DNA of 64,000 bases from an uncultured Lachnospiraceae bacterium (GCA_947626365.1 CANQRW010000005.1:37061-101060); one strand, 5' to 3'; shown: positions 26,107-35,253, counted from the stretch's first letter. The notes: generated by a model from the letters alone, not told the origin. A program made the numbers and translations.

Positions 26107-27213
26107 TTACAGCAGAATATCTCCAAGCAAATGGGAGGCCATCAGCGCGCTTCCCACTACGCCGGAATATTCTGTTTTTGTCTTTTCGACGACAGCATTC
26201 TCAAATGTGAGGCTGCCCACATACTCCTGAATTTTATCAATCAGCGTATCTCCGCATAGGTCCAGCATCCTGCCGCCCATAACAACCTGGCTAAAATCCA
26301 GCATATTCAGGATATTGGCAATAAAGGGAGACATCATTTTCGCGATATAATCAATTATCTCTTCGCTGATCTCGTCTGTTTCCACATCGATTCCAAATCG
26401 CTCAATCAGCGCCTGTCTGGATATCTGATCTTCCAGCCACCCCGATTTTCCATATTGCACTATCGCATCTGTATCCCGCACAGATGCCCCGATTTCGCCG
26501 GCATGATGAGAGATGCCCTTGCGGAGTTTCCCATTCAAAACCAGACTTGCTCCAAGTCCAAAATTACTGTACAGCACAAAAAGCAGATCCGAAACCGGAT
26601 TGGCTGTCCACCGAAGATAATACTCGCCCAATGCCCGCGCATTGGCATCATTTTCCAGAAAAACAGGGATCTGGTATTTCTCTTTCACCTGTCTGAATAA
26701 GCTGTCATCATCTGTCTCTCCAAAGACGGCCAGCTTTCTGGACAATCGGATTTTTCGGTTACCGTGAGCAATAGATCCTGGAATCCCTACCCCGACAGCC
26801 TGACAGTGAATTCCATTCGCCGCAGAAATCTGCATCAGCCGGTCAATACATTCATTAATTGGTTTAAATAAATTTTCATCCGCTGTTTCAATCTGCTGCC
26901 TGATCTGATAATGAATATCGCCATCCAGATTCACGATTCCGGCAAGAATATAGCTTTCAGCAAATTCAATCCCTATGGAAATAAAAACATCCGGGTTGAA
27001 TACCATGGTGTAGGGACGTCTCCCAACGGAACCGGTCCGTTTGCCGGTCAGGGTCAGAATCCCTTTTTCGATGAATTCATTGACAATATTCATAATAAAC
27101 GGACTGCTGTATCCTGTACATTCCTGCAGTTCCGCACGGGTAACCTCTCTTTTTTGCCGTACAAGATCAAACAATTCATTTCTGTTTTTACTTCTCATAT
27201 CTGACAGTATCAT
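26107..27213 (-). CDS. ROK-family transcriptional regulator
   Basis: A 368-residue NagC/XylR-type regulator. The N-terminal winged helix (VTRAELQECTGYSSPFIMNI, about 20-42) precedes a ROK domain. The usual Cys-rich zinc motif is absent: the region reads HHAGEIGASVRDTDAIVQYG with no CxCGxxGC, so effector binding may differ. The ATG at 27213 lies one base after the queH stop, with AAAGGAATTC upstream, so it is co-transcribed with queH. Convergent with the sugar operon it probably controls. Confidence 0.85.
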   Translation of the reverse strand: MILSDMRSKNRNELFDLVRQKREVTRAELQECTGYSSPFIMNIVNEFIEKGILTLTGKRTGSVGRRPYTMVFNPDVFISIGIEFAESYILAGIVNLDGDIHYQIRQQIETADENLFKPINECIDRLMQISAANGIHCQAVGVGIPGSIAHGNRKIRLSRKLAVFGETDDDSLFRQVKEKYQIPVFLENDANARALGEYYLRWTANPVSDLLFVLYSNFGLGASLVLNGKLRKGISHHAGEIGASVRDTDAIVQYGKSGWLEDQISRQALIERFGIDVETDEISEEIIDYIAKMMSPFIANILNMLDFSQVVMGGRMLDLCGDTLIDKIQEYVGSLTFENAVVEKTKTEYSGVVGSALMASHLLGDILL

Positions 27214-27214
27214 A

Positions 27215-27832
27215 TCATGAATTCCTTTCGCGGGAATAGACACAGCCGCAGTAATTCTGCCGATACAATCCGTATTCCCGGGACAGCTGTATCGAACGTT
27301 TGTAGCCTTCCTTCTTCTTAAAATCGGAGTATAGATATTCCACGCCGTATTCCGCGGCGATCTTTCCTCCGATCTCATTCAGCTTCTCAGCGGATTTCAG
27401 CGGGCTGATAGTAAGCGTGGTCGTAAAGTAATCAAATCCGCCTTCTCTGGCAGCCCTGGCAGCTTCCCGAAGCCTCAGTTCATAACACTTTTCACATCTC
27501 GCTCCGCCTTCCGGCTCCTTCTCAAGGCCCTTCACCGTCTCGTAAAACTCTTCCGGGCAGTACTTTCCGGCTGTCAAATGAACCGGATGGACAAAGGGCA
27601 TCTCACGGATAAGGCGATTCTCCTCCTGCACCCGCTTCTCGTACTCCTCCGGCGGATCGATATTGGGATTGTAATACAAAACCGTTATCTCAAAATACCG
27701 TGACAGATACTCCAGGACATAGCTGCTGCAGGGAGCGCAGCAGGCATGAAGAAGGAGCCTGGGAACACGTCCTTCCGACTGCAGGCTCTCGATTAATCTG
27801 TCCAGCTCTCTCTGATAATTTCTCCTGTTCAT
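27215..27832 (-). CDS. queH: Epoxyqueuosine reductase QueH
   Basis: A 205-residue enzyme of the DUF208/QueH family, which performs the last step of queuosine formation in tRNA. Iron-sulfur and metal ligands are visible as HACCAPCSSYVL (about 28-39) and CEKCYELRL (about 110-118). A C-terminal CGC lies in YCGCVYSRER. The start at 27832 follows GAGGAAATCGT. It lies directly upstream of a sugar-type ROK regulator, an unexpected partner. Confidence 0.93.
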   Translation of the reverse strand: MNRRNYQRELDRLIESLQSEGRVPRLLLHACCAPCSSYVLEYLSRYFEITVLYYNPNIDPPEEYEKRVQEENRLIREMPFVHPVHLTAGKYCPEEFYETVKGLEKEPEGGARCEKCYELRLREAARAAREGGFDYFTTTLTISPLKSAEKLNEIGGKIAAEYGVEYLYSDFKKKEGYKRSIQLSREYGLYRQNYCGCVYSRERNS

Positions 27833-27848
27833 ACGATTTCCTCAACTT

Positions 27849-27991
27849 TTCGCGGCGCTGCGCGAATCTTTTCGCAGCACTGCGCTCGAAACCTTCGGTT
27901 CACCCGCGCTGCTTGCTGCATTTCGCAGCGCACACTTCGCAGCACAGCGCTCGAAACCTCCGGTTTCTCGCTCATGCGGCATTCGCCGCAT
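27849..27991. repeat. Short GC-rich repeats between queH and rpoD
   Basis: Two 30-base copies, 27871-27900 and 27936-27965 (starting TTCGCAGCAC), differ at two positions and lie 65 bases apart. Partial copies are near 27849 and 27921. GAAACC-TCC-GGTTTC (27953-27967) and TGCGGC-ATTC-GCCGCA (27975-27990) are small hairpins. A frame across the block could encode about 66 residues, but the composition looks like a dispersed repeat rather than a gene. Confidence 0.7.
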
Positions 27992-27993
27992 GT

Positions 27994-28053
27994 CAGACAA
28001 CAGGTGAAGGCCGGCTTGTATGCAAGCATACGCCGGCCTTCACCTGTTGTCTG
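27994..28053 (-). terminator. Very long hairpin downstream of rpoD
   Basis: A 22-bp outer stem (27994-28015 with 28032-28053) continues after a 2-base bulge into a 6-bp GTATGC/GCATAC helix closed by AA. It lies 17 bases past the rpoD stop. No T-run follows, so it may terminate with help or protect the mRNA end. Confidence 0.6.
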
Positions 28054-28069
28054 CCGCGCTGCTCATTGC

Positions 28070-29206
28070 TCACAGAAAGTCTCGTATCCGTTTGCTTCTT
28101 ACGGGGTTGCGCAGCTTACGGAGAGCCTTCGCCTCAATCTGGCGGATTCTCTCACGTGTCACATTGAATTCTTTTCCTACTTCCTCGAGGGTCCTTGGAT
28201 GTCCGTCCTCAAGGCCGAACCGCAGAACGATCACCTGCCGTTCTCTCTCCTTCAGATCTCCAAGAAGAGCGTCGATATGCTCGCGAAGCATAACCGACTC
28301 CACATTTCCTTCCGGCGTTACCACATTAGTATCCGCGACGAAGTCGCCCAGATTGGAATCATCCTCCTCGCCGATCGGCGTCTCCAGGGAGGCGGGCTCT
28401 CTGGCAATCTGCATGATCTCCATCACTTTGTCTTCCGACATCTCCAAAGCCTCCGCCAGTTCCGTAACCGACGGCTCGTATCCCAGTTCCAGCGTCAGCT
28501 TACGCTGCATCTTAGACATCTTGTTGATGGTCTCGACCATATGGACCGGCACGCGGATGGTCCTGGCCTGGTCGGCCAGAGCTCTGGTCACTGACTGGCG
28601 GATCCACCACGTAGCGTATGTACTCAGCTTATATCCCTTGGTATAGTCAAACTTCTCCACGCCCTTAATAAGGCCCAGGTTTCCTTCCTGAACCAGATCA
28701 AGAAAACTCATTCCCCTTCCGGTGTAGCGCTTGGCAATACTTACCACCAGACGCAGGTTCGCCTCAATCAGCCTCTCCTTGGCGTACTCATCCCCGGCAG
28801 CCTTTCGCTTGGCCAGATCCATCTCCTCGTCCGCGGTCAGAAGCGGCACAGTGCCGATCTCCTTCAGATACATGCGGACCGGATCCTCGGTTCCGATTCC
28901 TTCCAGCAGATCGATGGCGTCCAGATCAATATCTTCCTCATCGTTATCCTTCAGGAAACGATCGTCATCATCGTCATCATCCAGCATAAGAAGTTCCGCC
29001 TCGCTGATCATATTCTCGTCCGGCGCAGCCTGAACAATATCCACCTCTCTGGTCTCCAGATAGGCATAGATCTGTTCCATCTGATCAGGGGAAATATCAT
29101 CGCCCATAAATGCGTTGGCGATCTCGGTCATGGTAAGGGAATTTCCTTTTCCCTTGGCTGTATTTACCATTTTTTCAAGTTTTTCTAAGAAGTTATTCTT
29201 TTCCAC
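28070..29206 (-). CDS. rpoD: RNA polymerase primary sigma factor (sigma-A/RpoD)
   Basis: A 379-residue vegetative sigma factor. Order: N-terminal region 1.1-like segment, an acidic run of seven Asp, region 1.2 ([16 protein letters not shown]), region 2 ([45 protein letters not shown]), region 3, and region 4 HTH ([26 protein letters not shown]). I place the start at GTG 29206 (AAAGGATAATTATTGG upstream). The first in-frame start, TTG at 29263, coincides with the predicted transcription start and has no usable ribosome binding site. Unlike many Firmicutes, dnaG is not the upstream neighbour. Confidence 0.93.
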   Translation of the reverse strand: MEKNNFLEKLEKMVNTAKGKGNSLTMTEIANAFMGDDISPDQMEQIYAYLETREVDIVQAAPDENMISEAELLMLDDDDDDDRFLKDNDEEDIDLDAIDLLEGIGTEDPVRMYLKEIGTVPLLTADEEMDLAKRKAAGDEYAKERLIEANLRLVVSIAKRYTGRGMSFLDLVQEGNLGLIKGVEKFDYTKGYKLSTYATWWIRQSVTRALADQARTIRVPVHMVETINKMSKMQRKLTLELGYEPSVTELAEALEMSEDKVMEIMQIAREPASLETPIGEEDDSNLGDFVADTNVVTPEGNVESVMLREHIDALLGDLKERERQVIVLRFGLEDGHPRTLEEVGKEFNVTRERIRQIEAKALRKLRNPVRSKRIRDFL

Positions 29207-29269
29207 CCAATAATTATCCTTTCGCTTATGCTCTCCGCTTGCCTGTTCGTCAGGCGTTTTCAACTCTTC

Positions 29270-29298
29270 ATTATATACTAAAAAACTTCATTTTTCAA
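29270..29298 (-). promoter_or_regulatory. Promoter of rpoD
   Basis: Minus-strand TTGAAA (29293-29298), 17-base spacer, TATAAT (29270-29275). The -35 touches the 3' end of the lipid-kinase gene. Predicted start of transcription is about 29263. Confidence 0.7.
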
Positions 29299-30170
29299 CT
29301 TTTTTTTACGTTTCCGGTCACGATTTCAATGCGTTTCTCCAGATTTTCAATAAACACATCCGTCTCCGAGCCGCCGAACTCTCCGTCCAGAACCCAATCA
29401 ACCGGTTCCTCCGACTGGAATCTTATTGCGGCGGTCCGGAACCTGTGAATATCGTGGGTCACAATGTCGGACAGCTTATCCGCGGTCCTGGGGGCCTGGA
29501 TCAGAGTGACCTCAAAAAGCCCGTCGTCCAGAACCGTATTTTTCGGTACCAGCCCCTTAAATCCTCCCACACTGACGCTGTTGGTCACCATGCCGAAGAT
29601 GAAATCGCCTTCTCCGCTGTATTCCTCTGACTCCACCCTCATATGGTAGGCTTTAATATTGGCGATGCTTTTCACACCTTCAAACACATAGGCCTGATGT
29701 CCCAGCACATTCTTGGTCTCCTGAGGCGTCATATAGGACACTTCCGTAAACGCGCCGAAACCCGCCACGTACACAAAGCTTTTTTCGCCGCCGAATGATC
29801 CGATATCGATAAGCTGATGCTCTCCCCTCAGAACACATTGAGCTGCCGAAACCATGTTCTTCGGCAGCTTCAGGCTGGAGGCGAAATCATTGGTGGAGCC
29901 CGCCGGGATATAGCCCAGAACCGGAGGCTTTTCCAGTTCCATCAGTCCCCCTATGGTCTCGCTCAGAGTGCCGTCGCCGCCGCAGCAGACAAGAAATTCC
30001 ACGCTGCCGCCGTAAAGCTTCGCTGCCCTGGAAGCGTCCCTGGGCTGCTGGGTAATGTGTACCTGCACCTCCCAGCCGTCTTTTATGAAAAGATCTACGA
30101 TATCCAGAAGACGATTCTTTATTCTGGCTTTTCCCGATCTGGGATTGGCAATCAGCAGCATTTTTCCCAT
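29295..30170 (-). CDS. Diacylglycerol/lipid kinase family protein (YegS/BmrU type)
   Basis: A 291-residue kinase of the DAGK catalytic family. It opens with the nucleotide-binding MLLIANPRSGKARIKNRL and has the hallmark CCGGDGTLSETIGGLM (about 64-79) and GYIPAGSTNDFA (about 89-100) motifs. It probably phosphorylates diacylglycerol or a related lipid at the membrane. The start at 30170 follows AGAGGTGCAGGCT, 19 bases past the mutY stop; the longer frame to 30203 overlaps mutY. Confidence 0.9.
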   Translation of the reverse strand: MGKMLLIANPRSGKARIKNRLLDIVDLFIKDGWEVQVHITQQPRDASRAAKLYGGSVEFLVCCGGDGTLSETIGGLMELEKPPVLGYIPAGSTNDFASSLKLPKNMVSAAQCVLRGEHQLIDIGSFGGEKSFVYVAGFGAFTEVSYMTPQETKNVLGHQAYVFEGVKSIANIKAYHMRVESEEYSGEGDFIFGMVTNSVSVGGFKGLVPKNTVLDDGLFEVTLIQAPRTADKLSDIVTHDIHRFRTAAIRFQSEEPVDWVLDGEFGGSETDVFIENLEKRIEIVTGNVKKS

Positions 30171-30189
30171 AGCCTGCACCTCTCTTCTC

Positions 30190-31389
30190 TCAAGATTCTC
30201 CATTTATCAGCCTTATATACGCCTGAAATGCATTGGGAAGGGGATATTTGCGTATCTCCTGTCTTTCCACTGCCAGATACGTTTCCGGCACAGAATTCAC
30301 CTTTACCAGATAGCCGGTCATGTGCCACTCCACATGGCTGAAAATATGCCTGGATTCCCCGGCCGATTCAATCTCAATAACGCTGCTTCCGGCCTCTCTC
30401 AGAAAATCGCTCACTTCCTCCGCTGTCCTTCTTCCCTCCAGGCCCGGGAATTCATACAGGGATGCCAGCAGCCCTGTATCCGGCCGCTTCCGTATGGCGA
30501 TGAAATTCCCTGACTCGATCAGAAGAATGGTTCTCTCCTCCACCTTCCGGGGCCGCAAAGCCGCCTTATAAGGAATGGAATTCCAAAGCTTCCCTCTGTT
30601 CGTCAGACAGATTCCGGAAAGCGGGCACTGACCGCATCGGGGCGCCCCGTTAGGCACGCAGACTACGGCCCCAATCTCAAACAAACTTTGATTAAATGCA
30701 CCGGCTCTGTCCGCGGACATCGTCTGCCGCAGGTCAGACTCAAACTGCCGCTTCACCGACTCTTTGCGGATATCTTCGCGGCTTGCCAGCACTCTGGAGA
30801 GGACACGGAGCACATTGCCGTCCACAGCCGGTTCCGGCTTTCCATAGGCGATGGAAACCACGGCGCCTGCCGTGTACCGTCCGATTCCCGGCAGCTTCTG
30901 CAGTTCCTCGTATTCATCAGGGACCCGGCCCTGATAATCACTCATCATGATTCCGGCCGCCTTCCGGAGATTTCTTGCCCGGTTGTAATACCCCAGCCCT
31001 TCCCACAGCTTCAAAAGCCGTTCTTCCGGAACCTCCGCCAGGGCCTTCACATCCGGCAGTTCCGCCAGAAAACGCTGAAAATACGGCTTTACCGCCTCCA
31101 CCCTGGTCTGCTGAAGCATAATCTCCGATATCCATACCCGGTACGGCGAGGGGTTCTCCCTCCAGGGAAGAATCCTGGCATGTCCCTCATACCAGGCCAG
31201 CATGGGACCATTCATGGAAGAAAGCCGCTCCAGACGATTCAGCGGATGGCCGTCCGATTCGAGAACCTGCAGTTTCCCGTAAGCACTGCTTATTCGGTCA
31301 GTCTCCCTCTTCGCCGCGTCCTGTAAGTCCGGCAGCTGCCCATCTCCTCTCTCCTCTGCAGCTGTCAAAGTCTCTTTTCCGCTATACAT
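30190..31389 (-). CDS. mutY: A/G-specific adenine DNA glycosylase
   Basis: A base-excision repair enzyme removing adenine opposite 8-oxoguanine. The core begins near MLAWYEGHARILPWRENPSP (about 63-82). It contains VWISEIMLQQTRVEAV, the helix-hairpin-helix LPGIGRYTAGAVVSIAYG with catalytic Asp in the following PAVDGNVLRV, and four [4Fe-4S] cysteines in CVPNGAPRCGQCPLSGIC. A NUDIX-like C-terminal domain recognises 8-oxoG. As drawn, the ATG overlaps the birA stop (ATGTATAG), giving an unusual 58-residue N-terminal extension. An internal ATG at 31215 gives the usual length of about 341 residues. Confidence 0.93.
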   Translation of the reverse strand: MYSGKETLTAAEERGDGQLPDLQDAAKRETDRISSAYGKLQVLESDGHPLNRLERLSSMNGPMLAWYEGHARILPWRENPSPYRVWISEIMLQQTRVEAVKPYFQRFLAELPDVKALAEVPEERLLKLWEGLGYYNRARNLRKAAGIMMSDYQGRVPDEYEELQKLPGIGRYTAGAVVSIAYGKPEPAVDGNVLRVLSRVLASREDIRKESVKRQFESDLRQTMSADRAGAFNQSLFEIGAVVCVPNGAPRCGQCPLSGICLTNRGKLWNSIPYKAALRPRKVEERTILLIESGNFIAIRKRPDTGLLASLYEFPGLEGRRTAEEVSDFLREAGSSVIEIESAGESRHIFSHVEWHMTGYLVKVNSVPETYLAVERQEIRKYPLPNAFQAYIRLINGES

Positions 31390-32362
31390 ATCCGTAGACC
31401 CCGCGCACCGATACCTCGCCGGACATTACTTTCTCCACAGAACCGTCTTCTCTCTGTACCAGCAGAAGGCCTTTGTCGTCGATTCCCCGGCAGGTTCCCT
31501 GAAATTCTCCCTTGCTGTCCAGCACAAGGACATTCCGGTTCTGATTAATCAGCCGATCCGTATATTCCGCTTTCATTCCGGACAGATCGGAGGTCTCCAA
31601 AAACTTCTCATACCAGTGTTCCATGTGCTTCATAACCGACGCGACCAGGAGGCCTCGGCGAACCGTTCTGCCGGACTCCAGATAAATGGATGTAGCCGTC
31701 TCCCTGATCTCATCCGGAAATTCCTTCATATTAGCGTTGATTCCGATGCCGATCACTACATAATGGATCCTGTCGTACTCCGCGCTCATCTCCGTCAGAA
31801 TCCCACAGATTTTTTTGCCGGAAAGCACAATATCATTGGGCCACTTGATCTTTGCCGGCAGGCCGCACACCTCCTCCACAGCCTCTGCCACAGCCAAAGC
31901 CGCCACCAGCGTCAGCATAGGCGCAAAGGCAGGCAGGATCTCCGGCCGCAGTATCAGCGTAAACCAGATTCCTGTGCCCGGCGGCGATACCCACGACCGT
32001 CCTCTTCTTCCTTTTCCGGCCGTCTGGGTCTCGGCAGTCACCAGAGTGCCCTCCAAAGCTCCCTTTTCCGCCAGCTGCCTGGCCCGGTTGTTGGTGGAAT
32101 CCAGAACGTCATTGCAGTCCAGATATTTTCCCAGCCGCCTTCCCGACATGCAGGCGGCAAACTCTGCCTCAGTCAGCACATCAGCCGCCTCCAGAAGCCG
32201 GTACCCCTTATGCCTGACGGCCTCGATCTGGTACCCTTCTTCCCGCAGCTGTTCCATAACTTTCCATACGGCCGTTCGGGACACTCCGAGCCGGCCGCAC
32301 AGTTCCTGCCCGGACAGATAGCCGTCGCTCTCCTTCAGAAGTCTGATGATCTCTGCTTTCAC
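31382..32362 (-). CDS. birA: Biotin operon repressor / biotin-protein ligase
   Basis: A 326-residue bifunctional protein. The N-terminal winged helix-turn-helix (about residues 1-60, SGQELCGRLGVSRTAVWKVM) is followed by the ligase domain. That domain has STNNRARQLA, the biotinyl-AMP loop GKGRRGRSWVSPPG (about 115-128) and KWPNDIVLSGKKICGILTE. It activates biotin and attaches it to carboxylases, and can repress biotin genes. GTG start at 32362 behind GGAGGTAG. The stop overlaps the first possible mutY start. Confidence 0.95.
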   Translation of the reverse strand: MKAEIIRLLKESDGYLSGQELCGRLGVSRTAVWKVMEQLREEGYQIEAVRHKGYRLLEAADVLTEAEFAACMSGRRLGKYLDCNDVLDSTNNRARQLAEKGALEGTLVTAETQTAGKGRRGRSWVSPPGTGIWFTLILRPEILPAFAPMLTLVAALAVAEAVEEVCGLPAKIKWPNDIVLSGKKICGILTEMSAEYDRIHYVVIGIGINANMKEFPDEIRETATSIYLESGRTVRRGLLVASVMKHMEHWYEKFLETSDLSGMKAEYTDRLINQNRNVLVLDSKGEFQGTCRGIDDKGLLLVQREDGSVEKVMSGEVSVRGVYGYV

Positions 32363-32369
32363 CGGCCGT

Positions 32370-32675
32370 CTACCTCCAGATACTGATTGCGCTGACCACC
32401 GCCACCGCCAGCAGAAGCAGCGCTATGAACAGCTGCCCGAAAGCCGCCGCTTTCCTGAACGTGTCCCTGCCGCTTATGCGATATTTGTGAATGCCGTTGA
32501 CCACGTTCAAAACAGCCGCCAGCGTAAAGATCACCGGCAGAAGGATCTGATTTCCCTCCGGGTTCAGGAATGTGATCACTGCCAGAATCACGATCAATAT
32601 GCCGATCACTACATGGATCCCATCTATAATCAGGGCGCTGTTGCGGCCGCCCTTTTTCTTTCCCTGTCCATACAT
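32370..32675 (-). CDS. Small three-segment membrane protein, unknown function
   Basis: A 101-residue protein with a basic N-terminus (MYGQGKKKGGR) and three hydrophobic segments (about 15-37, 43-60 and 78-98) separated by short loops. No catalytic motif is visible. It has a good ribosome binding site (AGGAGCGGAAATTT). It lies between argF and birA on the same strand, 7 bases before birA, so it is probably expressed with birA and mutY. I do not recognise the family. Confidence 0.7.
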   Translation of the reverse strand: MYGQGKKKGGRNSALIIDGIHVVIGILIVILAVITFLNPEGNQILLPVIFTLAAVLNVVNGIHKYRISGRDTFRKAAAFGQLFIALLLLAVAVVSAISIWR

Positions 32676-32741
32676 AAATTTCCGCTCCTAAATCACAAAG
32701 TTCAAAACAGCGGCATCCGGCCTGCGGATGATCGGATGATC

Positions 32742-33740
32742 TCACAGTCCCTCATCACCAAGGGTCGCCGCCATAACCGCCTTGATGGTATGCATCCGGT
32801 TCTCCGCCTCGTCAAATACTTTGGACTGCGCCGACTCAAAGACCTCGTCCGTCACCTCCATCTCGGTGATGCCGAACCGCTGTCCCATCTCCAGGCCGAT
32901 CTTCGTCTTCAGGTCGTGGAAAGAAGGCAGGCAGTGAAGGAAAATGGCTCCTTCCCCCGCGTTCTCCATAACGGCCTTTGTCACTTTATAGGGAGACAGT
33001 TCACGGATTCTCTCCTCCCACACCTGGTCAGGCTCACCCATGGATACCCACACATCCGTGTAGATCACATCCGCATCCCGGGTTCCCTCCGCCACATCCT
33101 CGGTCAGAGTGACGGCGGAACCGGAAGCCGCCACATATTCCCGGCACTGCTTTACAAGCTCCTCGCCAGGGAAATATTTCTTCGGGGCGCAGGCTGTAAA
33201 ATCCAGCCCCATCTTGGCGCAGGCAATCATCAGAGAATTTCCCATATTATACCGGGCGTCGCCCATATAGACCAGCCTGATTCCCTTCAGCCTGCCGAAA
33301 TGCTCCCGAATGGTAAGAAGATCCGCCAGCATCTGGGTGGGATGATACTCGTTGGTCAAACCGTTCCACACCGGAACTCCGGCATACCGGGCCAGCTCCT
33401 CCACGATCTCCTGACCGTATCCCCGATACTCGATACCGTCGTAAATTCTCCCCAGCACCCGGGCCGTATCGGCGATGCTCTCCTTCTTGCCGATCTGGGA
33501 GCCGGATGGATCCAGATATGTAGTGCTCATACCCAGGTCATGGGCAGCCACCTCAAAGGAGCACCGGGTTCTGGTGCTTGTCTTCTCAAAGATAAGGGCC
33601 ACGTTCTTCCCCCTGTGTACATCCACGGGAACGCCTTTTTTCTTCTTCTCCTTAAGTCTCGCCGACAAATCCAGCATATATTCGATTTCCTCGGGACTAA
33701 AATCCTTCAGCGTAAGAAAATTTCTGTTTTTCAGATTCAT
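32742..33740 (-). CDS. argF: Ornithine carbamoyltransferase
   Basis: A 332-residue enzyme making citrulline from ornithine and carbamoyl phosphate, in arginine synthesis or deiminase catabolism. Signatures: carbamoyl-phosphate site [14 protein letters not shown] (about 54-67), [11 protein letters not shown], ornithine-side [13 protein letters not shown], and the catalytic HCLPSFHD with its Cys. The start at 33740 follows AGGAAAG with 8-base spacing. No other arginine gene is adjacent, so catabolic versus biosynthetic role is open. Confidence 0.95.
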   Translation of the reverse strand: MNLKNRNFLTLKDFSPEEIEYMLDLSARLKEKKKKGVPVDVHRGKNVALIFEKTSTRTRCSFEVAAHDLGMSTTYLDPSGSQIGKKESIADTARVLGRIYDGIEYRGYGQEIVEELARYAGVPVWNGLTNEYHPTQMLADLLTIREHFGRLKGIRLVYMGDARYNMGNSLMIACAKMGLDFTACAPKKYFPGEELVKQCREYVAASGSAVTLTEDVAEGTRDADVIYTDVWVSMGEPDQVWEERIRELSPYKVTKAVMENAGEGAIFLHCLPSFHDLKTKIGLEMGQRFGITEMEVTDEVFESAQSKVFDEAENRMHTIKAVMAATLGDEGL

Positions 33741-33853
33741 AAATATACTTTCCTGCCTTTCCTTAATATGTTTGTTTCCGCGAAACCGCAGCCCCGGCAG
33801 GTCAGCCATGCCGGCGGCGGCAGCGCCGCGGGTTCATATATAAAACCCAGAAA

Positions 33854-33873
33854 GGCTCCCCATATGGGGAGCC
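33854..33873 (-). terminator. Hairpin terminator after the SPFH gene
   Basis: A perfect GGCTCCCC-ATAT-GGGGAGCC stem-loop, 14 bases past the stop. On the minus strand it is followed by TTTCTGGGTTTT. Confidence 0.75.
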
Positions 33874-33887
33874 GAAATTCTGAAGTC

Positions 33888-34811
33888 TCAGTCTTTCGCC
33901 ATCTCGGCCACGGATTTTACCAGGCCTGCGATACTCTGAATCTCCGACGGAATGATGATTTTAGTGGCCTGACCGTCCGCCGCCTTGGCAAAGGCTTCCA
34001 GGCTCTTCAGCTGCAGCACCGCGTCATCCGCCCCGGCTTCCTTGATAAACCGGATACCTTCCGCCGTGGCCTGCTGAATCTTGAGAATCGCTTCCGCCTG
34101 GCCTTCGGCCTCTTTTATTCTCTTTTCCTTCTCGGCCTCCGCCCGCAGAATCGCGGATTCCTTGTCCGCCTCCGCGTCCAGAATCGCCGACTGCTTCTTG
34201 CCTTCCGCCACCAGAATAGTGGACCTCTTCTCACCTTCCGCCCGCAGAATGGACTCACGGCGCTCACGCTCCGCCTTCATCTGCTTCTCCATAGCGTCCT
34301 GAATGGCCGCCGGCGGAATGATATTCTTCAGTTCCACACGGTTCACCTTGATCCCCCAGGGATCCGTGGCCACATCCAGCGCCGCCCGCATCTTGGTGTT
34401 GATGGTCTCGCGGGAGGTCAGCGTCTGATCCAGCTCCAGGTCGCCGATAATATTACGAAGGGTGGTGGCCGTCAGATTCTCGATGGCCATAATCGGATTC
34501 TCCACGCCGTAGGTATACAGCTTCGGATCCGTAATCTGGAAGAACACCACCGTATCGATCTTCATGGTGACATTGTCCTTGGTGATCACAGGCTGAGGCG
34601 GGAAATCCACCACCTGCTCTTTCAGGATCACTCTCTTGGCGATCCGGTCAACAATCGGCAGCTTCACATGAAGGCCGACAGACCATGTCCCCTGATACGC
34701 TCCAAGCCGCTCCACGATCACTGCATTGGCCTGAGGCACAATCTTGATGCAGGATGACAACAAAACCAAAATAATAATCGCCAGTATCAATAACCCTATG
34801 ATCGCTCCCAT
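33888..34811 (-). CDS. SPFH/band-7 (stomatin-like) membrane protein
   Basis: A 307-residue protein. An N-terminal membrane anchor (about 2-24) is followed by the SPFH domain (PQANAVIVERLGAYQGTW, VGLHVKLPIVDRIAKRVILKEQ). A long Ala/Glu/Arg coiled coil (about 180-250, repeats such as RAEGEKRSTILVAEGKK) and a C-terminal tail complete it. Such proteins oligomerise into membrane scaffolds that organise lipids and proteases. It starts one base after the NfeD gene stop, the classic NfeD-stomatin pair. Confidence 0.93.
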   Translation of the reverse strand: MGAIIGLLILAIIILVLLSSCIKIVPQANAVIVERLGAYQGTWSVGLHVKLPIVDRIAKRVILKEQVVDFPPQPVITKDNVTMKIDTVVFFQITDPKLYTYGVENPIMAIENLTATTLRNIIGDLELDQTLTSRETINTKMRAALDVATDPWGIKVNRVELKNIIPPAAIQDAMEKQMKAERERRESILRAEGEKRSTILVAEGKKQSAILDAEADKESAILRAEAEKEKRIKEAEGQAEAILKIQQATAEGIRFIKEAGADDAVLQLKSLEAFAKAADGQATKIIIPSEIQSIAGLVKSVAEMAKD

Positions 34812-34812
34812 G

Positions 34813-35253
34813 CTACTCCGCCTCCTTCTTCTGACTCACAATCAATTTCACTCCCCGGACTCCCTGAATCTCTACGATGGCATCCGGCTCATAGATATCC
34901 TCCGGGTTCTGGGCCCTCGCCGTCCATTCCTGGCCTCCTACAATGGCCGAACCGGTTCCCAGTTCATTGTTGATCTGCTGGGTAACCCTGGCCGTCCTGC
35001 CGATGAGGCTCTCCACATTGGTTTTCACCGTGTTTCTGTTCAGATATCTGGAAGCCCACGGCCTTGTGAAAAACAACAGGATAAACGACACGATCACAAA
35101 CACCGTAAGCTGCAGTTCCACTCCCGCTCCGAACAGAGAAAGAACGAAAGCCACAAGGGCTCCCCCCGCGAACCATATGGTGGTGAGCGCCAGCGTCCCC
35201 AGTTCGATCCCGATCATCACGACAAAGAAAATAAGCCAGTAAACAGATGCCAT
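34813..35253 (-). CDS. NfeD-like membrane protein, short form
   Basis: A 146-residue protein with two to three N-terminal membrane segments (about 4-75) and a C-terminal OB-fold NfeD domain (SLIGRTARVTQQINNELGTGSAIVGGQEWTAR...). It lacks the ClpP-like protease domain of long NfeD proteins. Partner of the adjacent SPFH protein in membrane organisation. GGGGGCAAAGGTT precedes the ATG. Confidence 0.9.
   Translation of the reverse strand: MASVYWLIFFVVMIGIELGTLALTTIWFAGGALVAFVLSLFGAGVELQLTVFVIVSFILLFFTRPWASRYLNRNTVKTNVESLIGRTARVTQQINNELGTGSAIVGGQEWTARAQNPEDIYEPDAIVEIQGVRGVKLIVSQKKEAE

Noticed and set aside
27849..27991. CRISPR array
   Set aside because: Only two imperfect 30-bp copies with no regular spacers and no cas genes.
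27829..28029. Minus-strand 66-residue frame between queH and rpoD
   Set aside because: It consists of the GC-rich repeats and half of the long hairpin; Arg/Ala/Cys composition follows the repeats rather than a protein family.
32346..34757. Plus-strand 803-residue open frame over argF and SPFH genes
   Set aside because: It spans several unrelated minus-strand genes with clear motifs and lacks any domain of its own.
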